This document shows, one piece after another, positions 35,429-45,210 of a stretch of 64,000 bases of DNA. Source of the stretch: Dechloromonas hankyongensis. Its GTDB lineage: Bacteria; Pseudomonadota; Gammaproteobacteria; Burkholderiales; Rhodocyclaceae. How positions within the stretch are numbered: the stretch's first letter is position 1; each line of letters begins with the position of its first letter. The position numbers and the translations under genes are program-made. The stretch is from contig NZ_JAKLTN010000005.1 in assembly GCF_022012295.1 (NCBI RefSeq), positions 1-64,000 on the forward strand. The letters are read 5' to 3'. Under the pieces are notes generated by a model. The model saw nothing but the letters and a program-made list of their open reading frames with translations. It was not told where the DNA came from and did no database searches.

Positions 35429-37870
35429 ATGTCCCCCTGCTCCTGCTATCACTGTGGTTTGCCCATTCCTGACGACGTCGATCTGTCGGTCTTGATCAAG
35501 GGGGAGGCGCGGGCGGTCTGCTGCTACGGCTGCCAGGCGGTGGCCCAGTCGATCGTCGATAACGGGCTGGCCGACTACTACAGCAGCCGTGACGCGCTGC
35601 CCGAGTCGCCGCGCGAGGCGATGCCGGCGGTGCTCGACCAGTTGGCCATGTACGATCATGCCGAATTCCAGAAGAGTTTCGTCAAGGCGCTCGGCGACAG
35701 CGAGCGCGAGGCTTCCTTGCTGCTCGAGGGTATTACCTGTGCCGCCTGTATCTGGCTGAACGAGCAGCATGTCGGCCGTCTGTCGGGCGTGACGGCGATC
35801 GACATCAACTATGCCACTCGCCGCGCCCGGGTCCGCTGGGACGAATCGCGCATCAAACTGTCGGATATCCTGGCGGCGGTTGCTGCCATCGGCTACCGCG
35901 CCTATCCCTACGATGCGGCCAAAAATGAGGAAATTTCCCGCAAGGAACGCCGCGATGCCCTGTGGCGCCTGTGGGTGGCTGGTTTTGGCATGATGCAGGT
36001 GATGATGTACGCCTATCCGGTGTACATCGCCGACGGCGACATGGCGCCGGATATCGAAAGCCTGATGCGTTGGGCCAGTCTGCTGCTCACCCTGCCGGTC
36101 ATCTTCTATTCGTCCGCCCCGTTTTTCCGTAATGCCTGGAGGGATCTCAAGCTGCGCCGTGTCGGCATGGATGTGCCGGTGGCGCTGGGGGTCGGCGCCG
36201 CTTTCCTGGCCAGTTGCTGGGCGACTTTCGTCCAGCAGGGCGAGGTGTATTTCGACTCGGTGACTATGTTCATCTTTTTCCTGCTCGGCGGCCGTTTCCT
36301 TGAGATGACGGCGCGCCAGAAGGCGATCAGCGTGACCGAGGCGCTGGCCAAACTGCTGCCGGCCTTTGCGCAAAAAATGCCGGCCTTCCCCGGCGATCGC
36401 ACCGCCGAACAATGCGTGGTCGCCGATCTGCGTGCCGGCGACCACGTCTTGGTGCGTCCGGGTGACATCGTTCCGGCCGACGGCCGGGTGGTCGAAGGAA
36501 TGAGCTCGGCCAACGAGTCCCTGCTGACCGGGGAGAGCAAGCTGGTGCCGAAGGCGCCGGGAGATGCGGTCACCGGCGGTTCGGTTAATGCCGAAAGCCC
36601 GCTCGTCGTGCAGGTCGAGCAAGTCGGCGAAGGCTCGCGCCTGTCGGCCATCATCCATCTGATGGAGCGTGCGGCGGCTGAAAAACCGAAAATCGTTGAA
36701 ATGGCCGACCGCATTGCCAGCTATTTCGTCGCCGCACTGCTGCTGGTCGCCATCGGTGTTGCTGTCGGCTGGTATTTCGTCGAACCGGCCAAGGCCTTGT
36801 GGATTACGGTGTCGGTGCTGGTGGTGACTTGTCCCTGTGCCCTTTCGCTGGCGACGCCCATTGCCCTGACCGTGGCGGCTGGGGCGCTGGCCAAGGACGG
36901 TTTGCTGGTCACCCGAGGCCATGCCATCGAAACACTGGCCCGCGCCACGCATTTCGTCTTCGACAAGACCGGTACTCTGACCACCGGTCGCATGCATTTG
37001 GTCGATGTCCTGCCGACCGGCAAGCTCGGGCGCGAGGATTGTTTGGCCTTGGCGGCAACCTTGGAACACGCCTCTGAGCACCCGTTGGCCATGGCCTTGC
37101 GCTCCGCGTCCGGGCGCCCGCCGCTGGTTGCCGTTGAGGCGCGGAGCGAGCCGGGGCTGGGGGTTGAGGCCGTTGTCGAGGGGCGTCGATACCGGATCGG
37201 GCGCCCGGATTACGCCTTGGGTCGGGCCACAGGGCGCTTGCCGGAAAGTGCTGGCGATTGGCTGGGTAGCGGCGATACCGTGGTCGTCCTCGGCGACGAC
37301 AGCGGCTGCTTGGCACTGTTCCGTATCGGTGACGAGTTGCGGCCGGAGTCGGCGCGCCTGGTCGCCGATTTGCGTGAGGCGGGCAAACGGGTCGTGCTGC
37401 TGACCGGGGATGCCGAAAGCGTGGCGCGCCGCATCGGCGGCGTGCTAGGTATCGACGATGTGCGGGCCGGGGTGACGCCACAGGGCAAGCATGCGTGCGT
37501 CAAGGAGCTGCAGGCGGCGGGGGCGGTTGTCGCGATGGTCGGCGACGGCGTGAACGACGCGCCGGTCCTGGCTCAGGCCCAGGTCTCGGTGGCCATGGGC
37601 GGCGGTGCGCAACTGGCGCGTACTCAGTCCGATTTCGTGCTGCTGTCGGAAAATCTGGATCATCTGCGCCATGGTTTGCGGCGTGCCCAGCGCACCCTGC
37701 AAATAATTCGCCAGAACCTGTGGTGGTCCTTCGCATACAATTTCGTTGCACTGCCCTTGGCTATCGCCGGCTATGTCACGCCATGGCTGGCCGGTATCGG
37801 CATGTCGGCCAGCTCCTTGCTGGTCGTGCTCAATTCTCTGCGCATCCAGCGCCAGGAGGCTGACGACTGA
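35429..37870 (+). CDS. ccoI: Copper-type P-ATPase CcoI (FixI)
   Basis: 813 residues from ATG 35429; GTG 35411 would lie in the terminator. An N-terminal Cys-rich stretch (CSCYHCGLP, CCYGCQ), a heavy-metal domain with CAAC at about 104-107, eight membrane helices with the CPC ion motif near 468, the phosphorylation motif DKTGT at about 512, and the hinge MVGDGVNDAP. It supplies copper to cbb3 oxidase and is immediately followed by ccoS (TGATG overlap). Confidence 0.95.
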   Translation: MSPCSCYHCGLPIPDDVDLSVLIKGEARAVCCYGCQAVAQSIVDNGLADYYSSRDALPESPREAMPAVLDQLAMYDHAEFQKSFVKALGDSEREASLLLEGITCAACIWLNEQHVGRLSGVTAIDINYATRRARVRWDESRIKLSDILAAVAAIGYRAYPYDAAKNEEISRKERRDALWRLWVAGFGMMQVMMYAYPVYIADGDMAPDIESLMRWASLLLTLPVIFYSSAPFFRNAWRDLKLRRVGMDVPVALGVGAAFLASCWATFVQQGEVYFDSVTMFIFFLLGGRFLEMTARQKAISVTEALAKLLPAFAQKMPAFPGDRTAEQCVVADLRAGDHVLVRPGDIVPADGRVVEGMSSANESLLTGESKLVPKAPGDAVTGGSVNAESPLVVQVEQVGEGSRLSAIIHLMERAAAEKPKIVEMADRIASYFVAALLLVAIGVAVGWYFVEPAKALWITVSVLVVTCPCALSLATPIALTVAAGALAKDGLLVTRGHAIETLARATHFVFDKTGTLTTGRMHLVDVLPTGKLGREDCLALAATLEHASEHPLAMALRSASGRPPLVAVEARSEPGLGVEAVVEGRRYRIGRPDYALGRATGRLPESAGDWLGSGDTVVVLGDDSGCLALFRIGDELRPESARLVADLREAGKRVVLLTGDAESVARRIGGVLGIDDVRAGVTPQGKHACVKELQAAGAVVAMVGDGVNDAPVLAQAQVSVAMGGGAQLARTQSDFVLLSENLDHLRHGLRRAQRTLQIIRQNLWWSFAYNFVALPLAIAGYVTPWLAGIGMSASSLLVVLNSLRIQRQEADD

Positions 37871-38061
37871 TGGAAAGCGTCTATCTATTGATTCCGGTGT
37901 CGGTGCTGCTTGTTTTCGGGATCGCGATCGCCTTCTGGTGGTCGGTGCGGAGCGGGCAGTTCGACGACCTCGAAGGGCCGGGTTTTCGCGTCTTGATGGA
38001 CGATAATCCGCCGCCACCCCCAGTCGAAAAGAGCGACCCTGATAAAACAGAGAAAGTTTGA
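37870..38061 (+). CDS. ccoS: cbb3 oxidase maturation protein CcoS
   Basis: 63 residues overlapping ccoI's stop by one base. One membrane helix (LLIPVSVLLVFGIAIAFWW) and the family motif SGQFDDLEGPGFRVLMDD, then a Pro-rich tail. CcoS is needed for heme/copper loading of CcoN. Confidence 0.93.
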   Translation: MESVYLLIPVSVLLVFGIAIAFWWSVRSGQFDDLEGPGFRVLMDDNPPPPPVEKSDPDKTEKV

Positions 38062-38071
38062 CCTGCGTCAA
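38058..38071. promoter_or_regulatory. FNR/Anr-type box 1
   Basis: TTGACCTGCGTCAA fits the FNR dyad TTGAT-N4-ATCAA at 8 of 10 half-site positions. It overlaps the ccoS stop codon, about 300 bases before ccoN. Confidence 0.45.
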
Positions 38072-38146
38072 CGCAGGCTTCGGCCCGATCGCCATAATGG
38101 GCGCATTGCGGAGCGAGTGTCCCGCTGCGATTCTCTGTTGGGGTTG

Positions 38147-38173
38147 GGGTGCGTTACGACGCACCCTTTTTTT
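38147..38173 (+). terminator. Terminator of the ccoIS unit
   Basis: Eight-base stem GGGTGCGT / ACGCACCC with loop TACG and seven T residues. Confidence 0.88.
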
Positions 38174-38244
38174 GTCCACGCCACCCCGGAATATGATCTT
38201 CCGGCTAGGCAATTCGGACTAATTTGACTTAGATAATCGGTAGA

Positions 38245-38258
38245 TTGATCTAGGTCAA
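38245..38258. promoter_or_regulatory. FNR/Anr-type box 2 before ccoN
   Basis: TTGATCTAGGTCAA matches the FNR dyad with one deviation, 97 bases before the ccoN start and after the ccoIS terminator. This is the expected place for anaerobic/microaerobic activation of cbb3 oxidase. Confidence 0.7.
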
Positions 38259-38354
38259 AACGCCCCCGTTCAACTAGAATACCATCCGTTTCTATGTGCC
38301 CCCTTGGTCTCAGGGAGGTGGGCATCCCGTTTTTTATTAACGAGAGGTGGGTTC

Positions 38355-39782
38355 ATGTCTGGAACGCAAACCACATATAACGATAAGGTCGTACGGCAAT
38401 TTGCCGTCATGACCGTCATCTGGGGCATCGTCGGCATGCTTGTCGGTGTCATCATTGCAGCGCAACTGGTCTGGCCGGAGTTGAATTTCGGTCCGTGGTT
38501 GCACTTCGGGCGTCTTCGCCCGTTGCACACCAATGCAGTTATTTTCGCGTTTGGTGGCTGCGCGCTGTTCGCAACGTCCTACTGGTGCGTGCAACGTACC
38601 AGTCACACCCGCCTTTGGGGCGGTCCGCTGATCCCCTTCACCTTCTGGGGTTGGCAAATCATCATTCTGTTGGCTGCCATTACCCTGCCGCTTGGTATCA
38701 CCACCGGCAAGGAATACGCCGAACTGGAATGGCCGGTCGACATCCTGATCACTCTGGTCTGGGTCTCCTACGCGCTGGTCTTCTTCGGTACGGTCGCCAC
38801 CCGCAAGGTTTCCCACATCTACGTGGCAAACTGGTTCTTCGGCGCCTTCATCATCGCCGTCGCGCTGCTGCACATCGTCAATAGCATGGAAATGCCGGTC
38901 ACCCTGACCAAGTCCTACTCCATGTACTCGGGCGTGCAGGATGCCATGATTCAGTGGTGGTACGGCCACAACGCCGTCGGCTTCTTCCTGACTGCAGGCT
39001 TCCTGGGCATGATGTACTACTTCGTGCCGAAGCAGGCTGGCCGTCCGGTCTACTCCTATCGTCTGTCGGTTGTGCACTTCTGGGCGCTGATCTTCACCTA
39101 CATGTGGGCGGGTCCGCACCACCTGCACTACACCGCGCTGCCGGATTGGACCCAGTCCGTCGGTATGCTGTTCTCCCTGATTCTGCTGGCTCCGTCGTGG
39201 GGTGGCATGATCAACGGCATCATGACGCTGTCCGGTGCATGGCATAAGCTGCGCGACGACCCCGTCCTGAAGTTCCTGATCACCTCGCTGTCCTTCTATG
39301 GTATGTCCACCTTCGAAGGCCCGATGATGTCGATCAAGACCGTCAACGCCCTGTCGCACTACACCGACTGGACCGTCGGCCACGTGCACTCCGGTGCTCT
39401 GGGCTGGGTGGCCATGGTTTCCATTGGCTCCATCTACTACCTGCTGCCGAAGCTCTTCGGCAAGACCGAGATGTACAGCACCAAGCTGGTGACCGCTCAC
39501 TTCTGGATCGCGACTATCGGTACTGTTCTGTATATCGCCTCCATGTGGATTGCCGGTGTGATGCAGGGCCTGATGTGGCGTGCGGTGAATACCGACGGCA
39601 CGCTGGCTTACAGCTTCGTCGAATCCGTCAAGGGCTCCTACCCGTTCTGGGCGATCCGTTGGCTGGGTGGTGTCCTGTTCCTGTCCGGCATGCTGATCAT
39701 GGCTTACAACATGTTCAAGACCATGGCTGGCGGCAAGACCCAGGATATGCCGGTGGTTGCTCCGGCTGGTCATCACGCCTGA
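38355..39782 (+). CDS. ccoN: cbb3 oxidase catalytic subunit CcoN
   Basis: 475 residues from ATG 38355. About 12 membrane helices; heme and CuB ligands are visible in [40 protein letters not shown] and [12 protein letters not shown]. It reduces oxygen with high affinity using heme b and the heme-CuB centre. Start of the ccoNOQP operon. Confidence 0.97.
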   Translation: MSGTQTTYNDKVVRQFAVMTVIWGIVGMLVGVIIAAQLVWPELNFGPWLHFGRLRPLHTNAVIFAFGGCALFATSYWCVQRTSHTRLWGGPLIPFTFWGWQIIILLAAITLPLGITTGKEYAELEWPVDILITLVWVSYALVFFGTVATRKVSHIYVANWFFGAFIIAVALLHIVNSMEMPVTLTKSYSMYSGVQDAMIQWWYGHNAVGFFLTAGFLGMMYYFVPKQAGRPVYSYRLSVVHFWALIFTYMWAGPHHLHYTALPDWTQSVGMLFSLILLAPSWGGMINGIMTLSGAWHKLRDDPVLKFLITSLSFYGMSTFEGPMMSIKTVNALSHYTDWTVGHVHSGALGWVAMVSIGSIYYLLPKLFGKTEMYSTKLVTAHFWIATIGTVLYIASMWIAGVMQGLMWRAVNTDGTLAYSFVESVKGSYPFWAIRWLGGVLFLSGMLIMAYNMFKTMAGGKTQDMPVVAPAGHHA

Positions 39783-39798
39783 TTAGGGAGAGATAACA

Positions 39799-40434
39799 AT
39801 GCTTAAGCATGAGCAAATTGAAAAGAGCGTAGGCCTGCTGATTGTGCTGACGCTGCTCACCGTGATTTGGGGCGGTCTGCTCGAAATCGTTCCGCTGTTC
39901 TTCCAGAAGTCGACCACGACTCCGGTTGAAGGCACCAAGCCTTACGACGCAGTTCGTCTGGCCGGTCGCGATATCTACATCCGTGAAGGCTGCTTCCTGT
40001 GCCACTCGCAGATGATTCGTCCGTTCCGTGCCGAAACCGAGCGTTATGGCCATTACTCCGTCGCTGGCGAGTATGTTTATGACCACCCGTTCCAGTGGGG
40101 TTCCAAGCGTACCGGTCCTGACCTGCATCGCGTTGGCGGCCGCTATTCCGACGAATGGCAACGTGCCCACCTGATGAACCCGCGCGACGTGGTTCCGGAA
40201 TCCAACATGCCTGCTTTCGCCTTCCTGGCTGCTACCAAGGCCAAGGATTCGGTTGGCGCCGACATCGAGAAGAAGATGGAAATCATGCGCGGCTATGCCA
40301 AGGTGCGTGGTATCCCGACCTATTCCGATGAGGAAATCAAGGGTGCCAAGGCTGCCATCGGCGACAAGACCGAAATGGATGTTCTGATCGCCTACCTGCA
40401 GGGTCTGGGTCTGGCGCTGAAGAACGTCAAGTAA
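39799..40434 (+). CDS. ccoO: cbb3 oxidase mono-heme subunit CcoO
   Basis: 211 residues. N-terminal membrane anchor ([24 protein letters not shown]) and a single c-heme motif CFLCH, with the Met ligand region PESNMPAF. It passes electrons from CcoP to CcoN. Confidence 0.96.
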   Translation: MLKHEQIEKSVGLLIVLTLLTVIWGGLLEIVPLFFQKSTTTPVEGTKPYDAVRLAGRDIYIREGCFLCHSQMIRPFRAETERYGHYSVAGEYVYDHPFQWGSKRTGPDLHRVGGRYSDEWQRAHLMNPRDVVPESNMPAFAFLAATKAKDSVGADIEKKMEIMRGYAKVRGIPTYSDEEIKGAKAAIGDKTEMDVLIAYLQGLGLALKNVK

Positions 40435-40439
40435 TAGCC

Positions 40440-40616
40440 ATGGACATCAACGATCTCCGATCCATCGTCACCGTCGTCGGCCTGCTTTGCTTCCTGGCGA
40501 TTGTGGCATGGGCCTACGGCCGCAGCAGCAAGAAGGGGTTTGACGAGGCTGCGAACCTGCCGTTCTCCGGAGATGATGATCAGGATGCGCCGTCAAAAAC
40601 GACGCATCCGCGCTGA
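40440..40616 (+). CDS. ccoQ: cbb3 oxidase small subunit CcoQ
   Basis: 58 residues from ATG 40440, translated directly. One membrane helix (IVTVVGLLCFLAIVAWAY) then GRSSKKGFDEAANLPF, the CcoQ family signature. It stabilises the CcoN-CcoO-CcoP assembly. Fits exactly between ccoO and ccoP. Confidence 0.92.
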   Translation: MDINDLRSIVTVVGLLCFLAIVAWAYGRSSKKGFDEAANLPFSGDDDQDAPSKTTHPR

Positions 40617-40630
40617 AAAAAGGAAAGCAA

Positions 40631-41530
40631 ATGAGCGATTTCGTTAGCGATTTTTGGAACCTGTATGTAGTGGTGATTGTGGTGGGCAGTATTCTGGCCT
40701 GCGTGGCACTACTCATCATTCAGGGCAAGGCGACTTTCACGCCGGGCAAGACCATGGGTCACGTCTGGGATGAAACTCTCGAGGAATACAACAATCCGAT
40801 GCCGAAGTGGTGGACCTGGATGTTTGTGATCACGGTCGTGTTCGCATTCGTCTATCTGTCCCTCTATCCGGGCCTGGGCAACTTCAAGGGCATGCTGGGC
40901 TGGACCGCGGTTGGCCAGCACAAGGCGGAGGTCGAAAAGATGGATGCCACCGTCAAGCCGCTGTTCGACAAGTTCATGGCCATGGATCTGAAGGCGGTCG
41001 CTGCCGACAAGCAGGCAATGGAAATGGGCAAGCGCCTGTACCTGACCTACTGCATGCAGTGTCACGGTGCTGATGCCCGCGGTGCCAAGGGCTTCCCTAA
41101 TCTGACCGACTCCGACTGGCTGTATGGCGGCGAACCGGAACAGATCAAGGAAACCATCTCCAACGGCCGTACGGGCGTCATGCCTCCGCATGCGCAACTG
41201 GGCGGCGACACGATCAAGGATCTGGCGAACTTCGTTCGTTCCCTGTCTGGTCTGCCGAACGATGCCACCCGTGCTGCCAAGGGCAAGGAAACCTTTACCT
41301 CGGCCGGTTGCGTGGGCTGCCACGGTCCGGAAGCCAAGGGTACGCAAGCCGTCGGTGCCCCGAATCTGACCGACAAGGTCTGGCTGTATGGTTCTTCGGA
41401 AGCCACCATCACCGAGACCATCACCAAGGGTCGCCAAAACCAGATGCCGGCTTGGAAGGAATTCCTGGGCGAGGCCAAGGTGCACCTGCTGGCTGCTTAT
41501 GTGTTCAGCCTGAGTCAGGGCGCGAAGTAA
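40631..41530 (+). CDS. ccoP: cbb3 oxidase di-heme subunit CcoP
   Basis: 299 residues. Membrane segments at the N-terminus (YVVVIVVGSILACVALLII and WWTWMFVITVVFAFVYLSL), then two cytochrome c domains with CMQCH and CVGCH and matching Met ligands (TGVMPPH, QNQMPAW). It accepts electrons for the oxidase. Confidence 0.97.
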   Translation: MSDFVSDFWNLYVVVIVVGSILACVALLIIQGKATFTPGKTMGHVWDETLEEYNNPMPKWWTWMFVITVVFAFVYLSLYPGLGNFKGMLGWTAVGQHKAEVEKMDATVKPLFDKFMAMDLKAVAADKQAMEMGKRLYLTYCMQCHGADARGAKGFPNLTDSDWLYGGEPEQIKETISNGRTGVMPPHAQLGGDTIKDLANFVRSLSGLPNDATRAAKGKETFTSAGCVGCHGPEAKGTQAVGAPNLTDKVWLYGSSEATITETITKGRQNQMPAWKEFLGEAKVHLLAAYVFSLSQGAK

Positions 41531-41540
41531 GACTGTGAAG

Positions 41541-41569
41541 CGGGGCGGCCCTTGGCCGCTCCGTTTTTT
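41541..41569 (+). terminator. Terminator after ccoP
   Basis: Ten-base stem CGGGGCGGCC / GGCCGCTCCG (one G-T pair) with loop CTT and six T residues. Confidence 0.9.
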
Positions 41570-41663
41570 CACGCATCAGCATGCCTGATCTGTATCCAAA
41601 TTGCGTTGCCGCAAATTTGACTCACATTCGCCTAGCGTAATTTCGATACGGATATAGCCTACG

Positions 41664-43064
41664 ATGGAACCACAAGACAGCACTCCCCAGCCGGCGCCCG
41701 CGCCGGTCTCCTTCTACGAGAAACACAAGAAGATCTATATCCGGGATGTCAAAGGCTGGTGGAATACCTGGCGCTGGGTTCTGGTCTGGTTTACGCAAAT
41801 CCTCTTTTACGGTGCGCCTTGGCTTGAATGGAACGGTCGCCAGGCTGTCCTCTTTCACCTGGTCGAACGCAAGTTCTATCTCTTTGGCTTGGTGTTGTGG
41901 CCGCAGGACGTTTTTTATCTGGCGTTGCTGCTGATCATTTCGGCTTACGCCTTGTTTTTGTTCACGGCCATCGCCGGTCGCCTGTTTTGCGGCTACGCCT
42001 GTCCGCAAACGGTGTATTCCGAAATCTTCATGTGGGTCGAGAACAAAATCGAAGGCGATCGTTCGACCCGAATGAAGCTCGACAAGGGACCGCTCACCGC
42101 TCGAAAATTCGGGCTTAAAGCGGTCAAGCATGCAATCTGGTTGTTGATTTCGCTGTGGACCGGATTCACGCTGGTCGCCTATTTCACGCCGGTGGACGAG
42201 CTGCTGGCCGCCTTGCCGTTCGATTTTTCCGGCTGGGAATTGTTCTGGACCTTTTTTTACGCGGGTTTCTGCTACATGCAGGCCGGCTTTCTGCGTGAGC
42301 AGGTCTGCAAATACATGTGCCCCTACGCTCGTTTCCAGGGCGTGATGTTCGATCCGGACACGCTGGTCATCACTTATGATCCCGAGCGCGGCGAGCCGCG
42401 CGGCACGCGCAAGAAGGGATCGGCGGCCAAGACGACCGGCGATTGCGTCGATTGCGGTTTGTGCGTGGCGGTCTGTCCGACCGGCATCGATATCCGGAAG
42501 GGCATCCAGTACGAATGCATCGGCTGTGGTGCCTGCATCGACGCCTGCGATCCCGTGATGGACAAGGTCGGCTCGCCGCGCGGACTGATCCGGTACACGA
42601 CCGAGAATGCGCTGGAAAAACACTTTACGCCCAAAGAGGTCGTTGGCCACATCCTGCGTCCGCGGGTCATCCTTTATACGGCGGTTCTGGTGGCCATTAC
42701 GTTGGCTTCCATCTGGTCGCTGGCGACCCGTGTTCCGCTTAAGGTCGATGTGATACGCGATCGCTCGATTCTGGCGCGCGAAGCCGACGACGGGCGTATC
42801 GAGAACGTCTATAACCTCAAGCTAATGAACACCACCGAAGAGCCCAAGCGTTATGCACTGTCCGTCGAGGGCATGGACGGGATCGAGATCGTCGGCGACC
42901 GTATCGTCGAGGTGGCCAGCGCCGAAAATCATGAAGTCACGATCGTCGTGCGGGTGCCGCCGGAGTCCGGCAAGGCGGGCGCCAACACCATCTATTTCGA
43001 TATCAAGGCCCAGAACCACGACAGTATCGCGGTTCATGAAAAAGCCACTTTTTTGATGCCCTGA
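41664..43064 (+). CDS. ccoG: Cytochrome cbb3 oxidase accessory protein CcoG (copy 2)
   Basis: 466 residues, clearly homologous along its whole length to the copy at 22004-23416 (GRLFCGYACPQTVYSE, REQVCKYMCPYARFQ, two cluster motifs CVDCGLCVAVCPTG and CIGCGACIDACDP, C-terminal Ig-like domain). This copy is the one beside the structural genes and is followed after one base by a fixH-like gene. The second copy may be condition-specific. Confidence 0.93.
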   Translation: MEPQDSTPQPAPAPVSFYEKHKKIYIRDVKGWWNTWRWVLVWFTQILFYGAPWLEWNGRQAVLFHLVERKFYLFGLVLWPQDVFYLALLLIISAYALFLFTAIAGRLFCGYACPQTVYSEIFMWVENKIEGDRSTRMKLDKGPLTARKFGLKAVKHAIWLLISLWTGFTLVAYFTPVDELLAALPFDFSGWELFWTFFYAGFCYMQAGFLREQVCKYMCPYARFQGVMFDPDTLVITYDPERGEPRGTRKKGSAAKTTGDCVDCGLCVAVCPTGIDIRKGIQYECIGCGACIDACDPVMDKVGSPRGLIRYTTENALEKHFTPKEVVGHILRPRVILYTAVLVAITLASIWSLATRVPLKVDVIRDRSILAREADDGRIENVYNLKLMNTTEEPKRYALSVEGMDGIEIVGDRIVEVASAENHEVTIVVRVPPESGKAGANTIYFDIKAQNHDSIAVHEKATFLMP

Positions 43065-43065
43065 C

Positions 43066-43587
43066 ATGAGCCATACAATGACTTTGCGTAGCGACAATCG
43101 ACCCTGGTACAAACAACGCTGGCCGTGGCTGCTGATGGCCGGGCCCATTGCCGTGGTTATCGCCGGGGTGATCACCACCTGGCTGGCCGTAACCAGCAAC
43201 GACGGTCTGGTCACCGACGACTATTACAAGCAGGGTTTGGCGGTCAATCAGACCTTGCAGCGCGATCACCAGGCGAGCAGCCTTGGCATCCAGGCCGACG
43301 TCATGCGTGCCGGACAGAACATGCGGCTGCTTATCCGGGCCAATGAAGGTGTTGCCGTGCCACAGGCCCTGGAACTGAAGTTGGCGCACCCGACGCGCGC
43401 CGGCCAGGACCAGTCGGTGGCGATGACAGCAGAAGGACAGGGCTTCTACAGCGGAAAACTGACTGGGGAAGTCGCGGGGCGTTGGCTTGTTTCCATTGAA
43501 GACCCAGCCGGACAATGGCGGCTTCATGGAGAGTGGCAGGCCGATTCGGAGGAACCGCTGCGCCTGACGGCACAAGCGGGTAAGTAG
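43066..43587 (+). CDS. FixH-family protein (CcoH)
   Basis: 173 residues starting one base after ccoG. A membrane helix (WLLMAGPIAVVIAGVITTWLAV) then the FixH extracytoplasmic domain (DDYYKQGLAVNQTLQRD, GQGFYSGKLTGEVAGRWLV). FixH/CcoH works with CcoG in cbb3 assembly. Confidence 0.9.
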   Translation: MSHTMTLRSDNRPWYKQRWPWLLMAGPIAVVIAGVITTWLAVTSNDGLVTDDYYKQGLAVNQTLQRDHQASSLGIQADVMRAGQNMRLLIRANEGVAVPQALELKLAHPTRAGQDQSVAMTAEGQGFYSGKLTGEVAGRWLVSIEDPAGQWRLHGEWQADSEEPLRLTAQAGK

Positions 43588-43614
43588 TTTTTATTTGTTA
43601 CTGGGAGGTAACTT

Positions 43615-43755
43615 ATGGCGTGGGAACTTTTGTTTAGCAGCGATATCGGCCTGATGAGCCTGGTCGTCATTGTCGGTGTTCTGATCATCGGCGCCGTGAT
43701 GGGCAAGATGTACTCCAACAAGATCGAAGAAGAGTCGCGCAAAGTCGGCAAGTGA
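43615..43755 (+). CDS. DUF3149-type membrane peptide
   Basis: 46 residues from ATG 43615 with a strong GGGAGG site. One membrane helix (SLVVIVGVLIIGAVMG) and a charged tail NKIEEESRKVGK. I recognise the DUF3149 layout usually seen next to FixH/CcoG. Function unknown, probably a cbb3-associated assembly peptide. Confidence 0.75.
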   Translation: MAWELLFSSDIGLMSLVVIVGVLIIGAVMGKMYSNKIEEESRKVGK

Positions 43756-43793
43756 CTCGAGCGGCGGCGCCACTCGCTGGCGTGCCTGCCTGG

Positions 43794-43830
43794 CCCCCGT
43801 TCCGTTCATTCGGGCGGGGGTTTGTTTTTT
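43794..43830 (+). terminator. Terminator after the ccoG-fixH unit
   Basis: CCCCCGTTCCG pairs imperfectly with CGGGCGGGGG over a six-base loop, followed by TTTGTTTTTT. Confidence 0.8.
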
Positions 43831-43855
43831 CCGTGACGGCGTAACACAATGCCTT

Positions 43856-44482
43856 ATGCGCCGTGCCATTGTCATATCCATTCTGGTTCACCTGCTCATG
43901 GCCGCCAGCCTGATGGAGCCGCTGGCACTGCCGACGGGTGCGCTACGGCAGGCGAATGGCGGCTTACCCCTGTCGGTCAGTTTCAAACTCACTAGCGAAC
44001 TTGATAACAAGGACACCGCGCTCCGCGGGACGGCAATGCTGCCAATAGCGGAGCGGCCGAAAAGCGCAGTATCGCCTGCCGTGGCGAAACGGAAAGGCAA
44101 AGTGCTGGCACGGCAGGAGCGCGGCGAGGCCGGGGTGCCTGTTCCAAGTGAAGCGGACGAAAACCTTGCCTTCCTGGCGGCAGACCTGGAGCGCGAGTAT
44201 CGTCTCGATCTGGCGCGTGCGGCACGCCGATCCCCCGATTATCCGGCTGCGCTCGCCGCCCAAGGACAGCGAGGCATCGTCCGGATGAGCATTTCGTATT
44301 GGAGCCGCCAAGGGGCGCCAAGCGTTGCCCTGGAACAGTCCAGCGGGCATTGGGAACTCGATCAGCAGGCGCTGAAAACCCTAGCCCTGGCGATCGGCAT
44401 GGTCCCCGTGCCGCCAGGGGCGCAGGGCACCAACTTCCGCATGCACTATGCCCTCGAATATCGCGGAATATCGCGTGACTGA
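43856..44482 (+). CDS. Envelope protein with TonB C-terminal-like domain
   Basis: 208 residues. An N-terminal signal/anchor (IVISILVHLLMAASLMEPLAL), a Lys/Arg-rich middle (ERPKSAVSPAVAKRKGK), and an end of beta character (YWSRQGAPSVALEQSSGH, FRMHYALEYRG) resembling the TonB C-terminal fold. It lacks an ExbBD pair nearby. A partner for an outer membrane receptor or simply periplasmic; confidence in the fold is moderate. Confidence 0.6.
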   Translation: MRRAIVISILVHLLMAASLMEPLALPTGALRQANGGLPLSVSFKLTSELDNKDTALRGTAMLPIAERPKSAVSPAVAKRKGKVLARQERGEAGVPVPSEADENLAFLAADLEREYRLDLARAARRSPDYPAALAAQGQRGIVRMSISYWSRQGAPSVALEQSSGHWELDQQALKTLALAIGMVPVPPGAQGTNFRMHYALEYRGISRD

Positions 44483-44491
44483 CTAAACTGC

Positions 44492-45028
44492 TTACAGAGG
44501 GCGCAGATTGGTCTCGTGAAAGCCGTAGCGTGCGGTTTCGCGATCGGCCAGGTAGCGCTCGAGACAAAATGCGACGCTACGAAACGCCAGATCGTTCCAG
44601 GGAATGTCGGCCGGGGCCACCAGGCGGACTTCGAGGCTTTCGTCGCCGGCAGCAAAGGCCGGGCTACGTAGTTGCCCCCGATAAAAGAGGTGCACTTGGT
44701 TGATGTGCGGGATATTGACCATCGCAAACGGCGCCTGGACCTCCACGTCGGCACCGGCTTCCTCCTGGGTTTCCCGCATGGCCGCCTGCGCCGTGGTCTC
44801 ACCGTTTTCCATGAAACCGCCGGGCAGCGTCCAGTAGCCATGCCGCGGCTCGATGGCGCGGCGACACAACAATATCTTTCCTTCCCACTCCGCCGCGCAG
44901 CAAACGACGAGGCGTGGATTTTCATAATGGATATGCCCGCAGCTCTGGCAGACGTGTCGGGGCAGGGTGTCGCCTGCCGGGATGGCCAGCGAGACGTTCG
45001 AACCGCAGCGGTTGCAATACTGGATCAC
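44492..45028 (-). CDS. Zinc-ribbon NUDIX hydrolase
   Basis: 178 residues. An N-terminal zinc ribbon (CNRCG ... CQSCGHIHY) precedes the Nudix box GGFMENGETTAQAAMRETQEEAGAD (residues ~70-95, with the REx2EE core). This plan matches the NADH pyrophosphatase-related ADP-ribose/NADH class. The substrate is not determined. Divergent from motA. Confidence 0.9.
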   Translation of the reverse strand: MIQYCNRCGSNVSLAIPAGDTLPRHVCQSCGHIHYENPRLVVCCAAEWEGKILLCRRAIEPRHGYWTLPGGFMENGETTAQAAMRETQEEAGADVEVQAPFAMVNIPHINQVHLFYRGQLRSPAFAAGDESLEVRLVAPADIPWNDLAFRSVAFCLERYLADRETARYGFHETNLRPL

Positions 45029-45210
45029 GGCAAGAGAACGGGCTGTTTCGGAGCGAACCAGTTTAGCACTTTGCGACTCGTTTTCGCCCGAGTCGCCCGC
45101 AAATCGGGCGTTTCTTTCTTTACACTACGGCAATCCAAGTAGATACAATAGCGCCAACTAGTGAAGGGATGAATAAGCGCCGGTTTGCTGGCTGGCGCTA
45201 GGGGGCTTGC

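Noticed and set aside
38337-39776. Long open frame opposite ccoN
   Set aside because: Same cause; its translation is low complexity with no recognisable domain, while ccoN on the plus strand is unambiguous.
45119-45165. Sigma28 or strong sigma70 promoter before motA
   Set aside because: TTTACA and TACAAT are 19 bases apart and no GCCGATAA-type -10 is visible, so the match is too weak to list.
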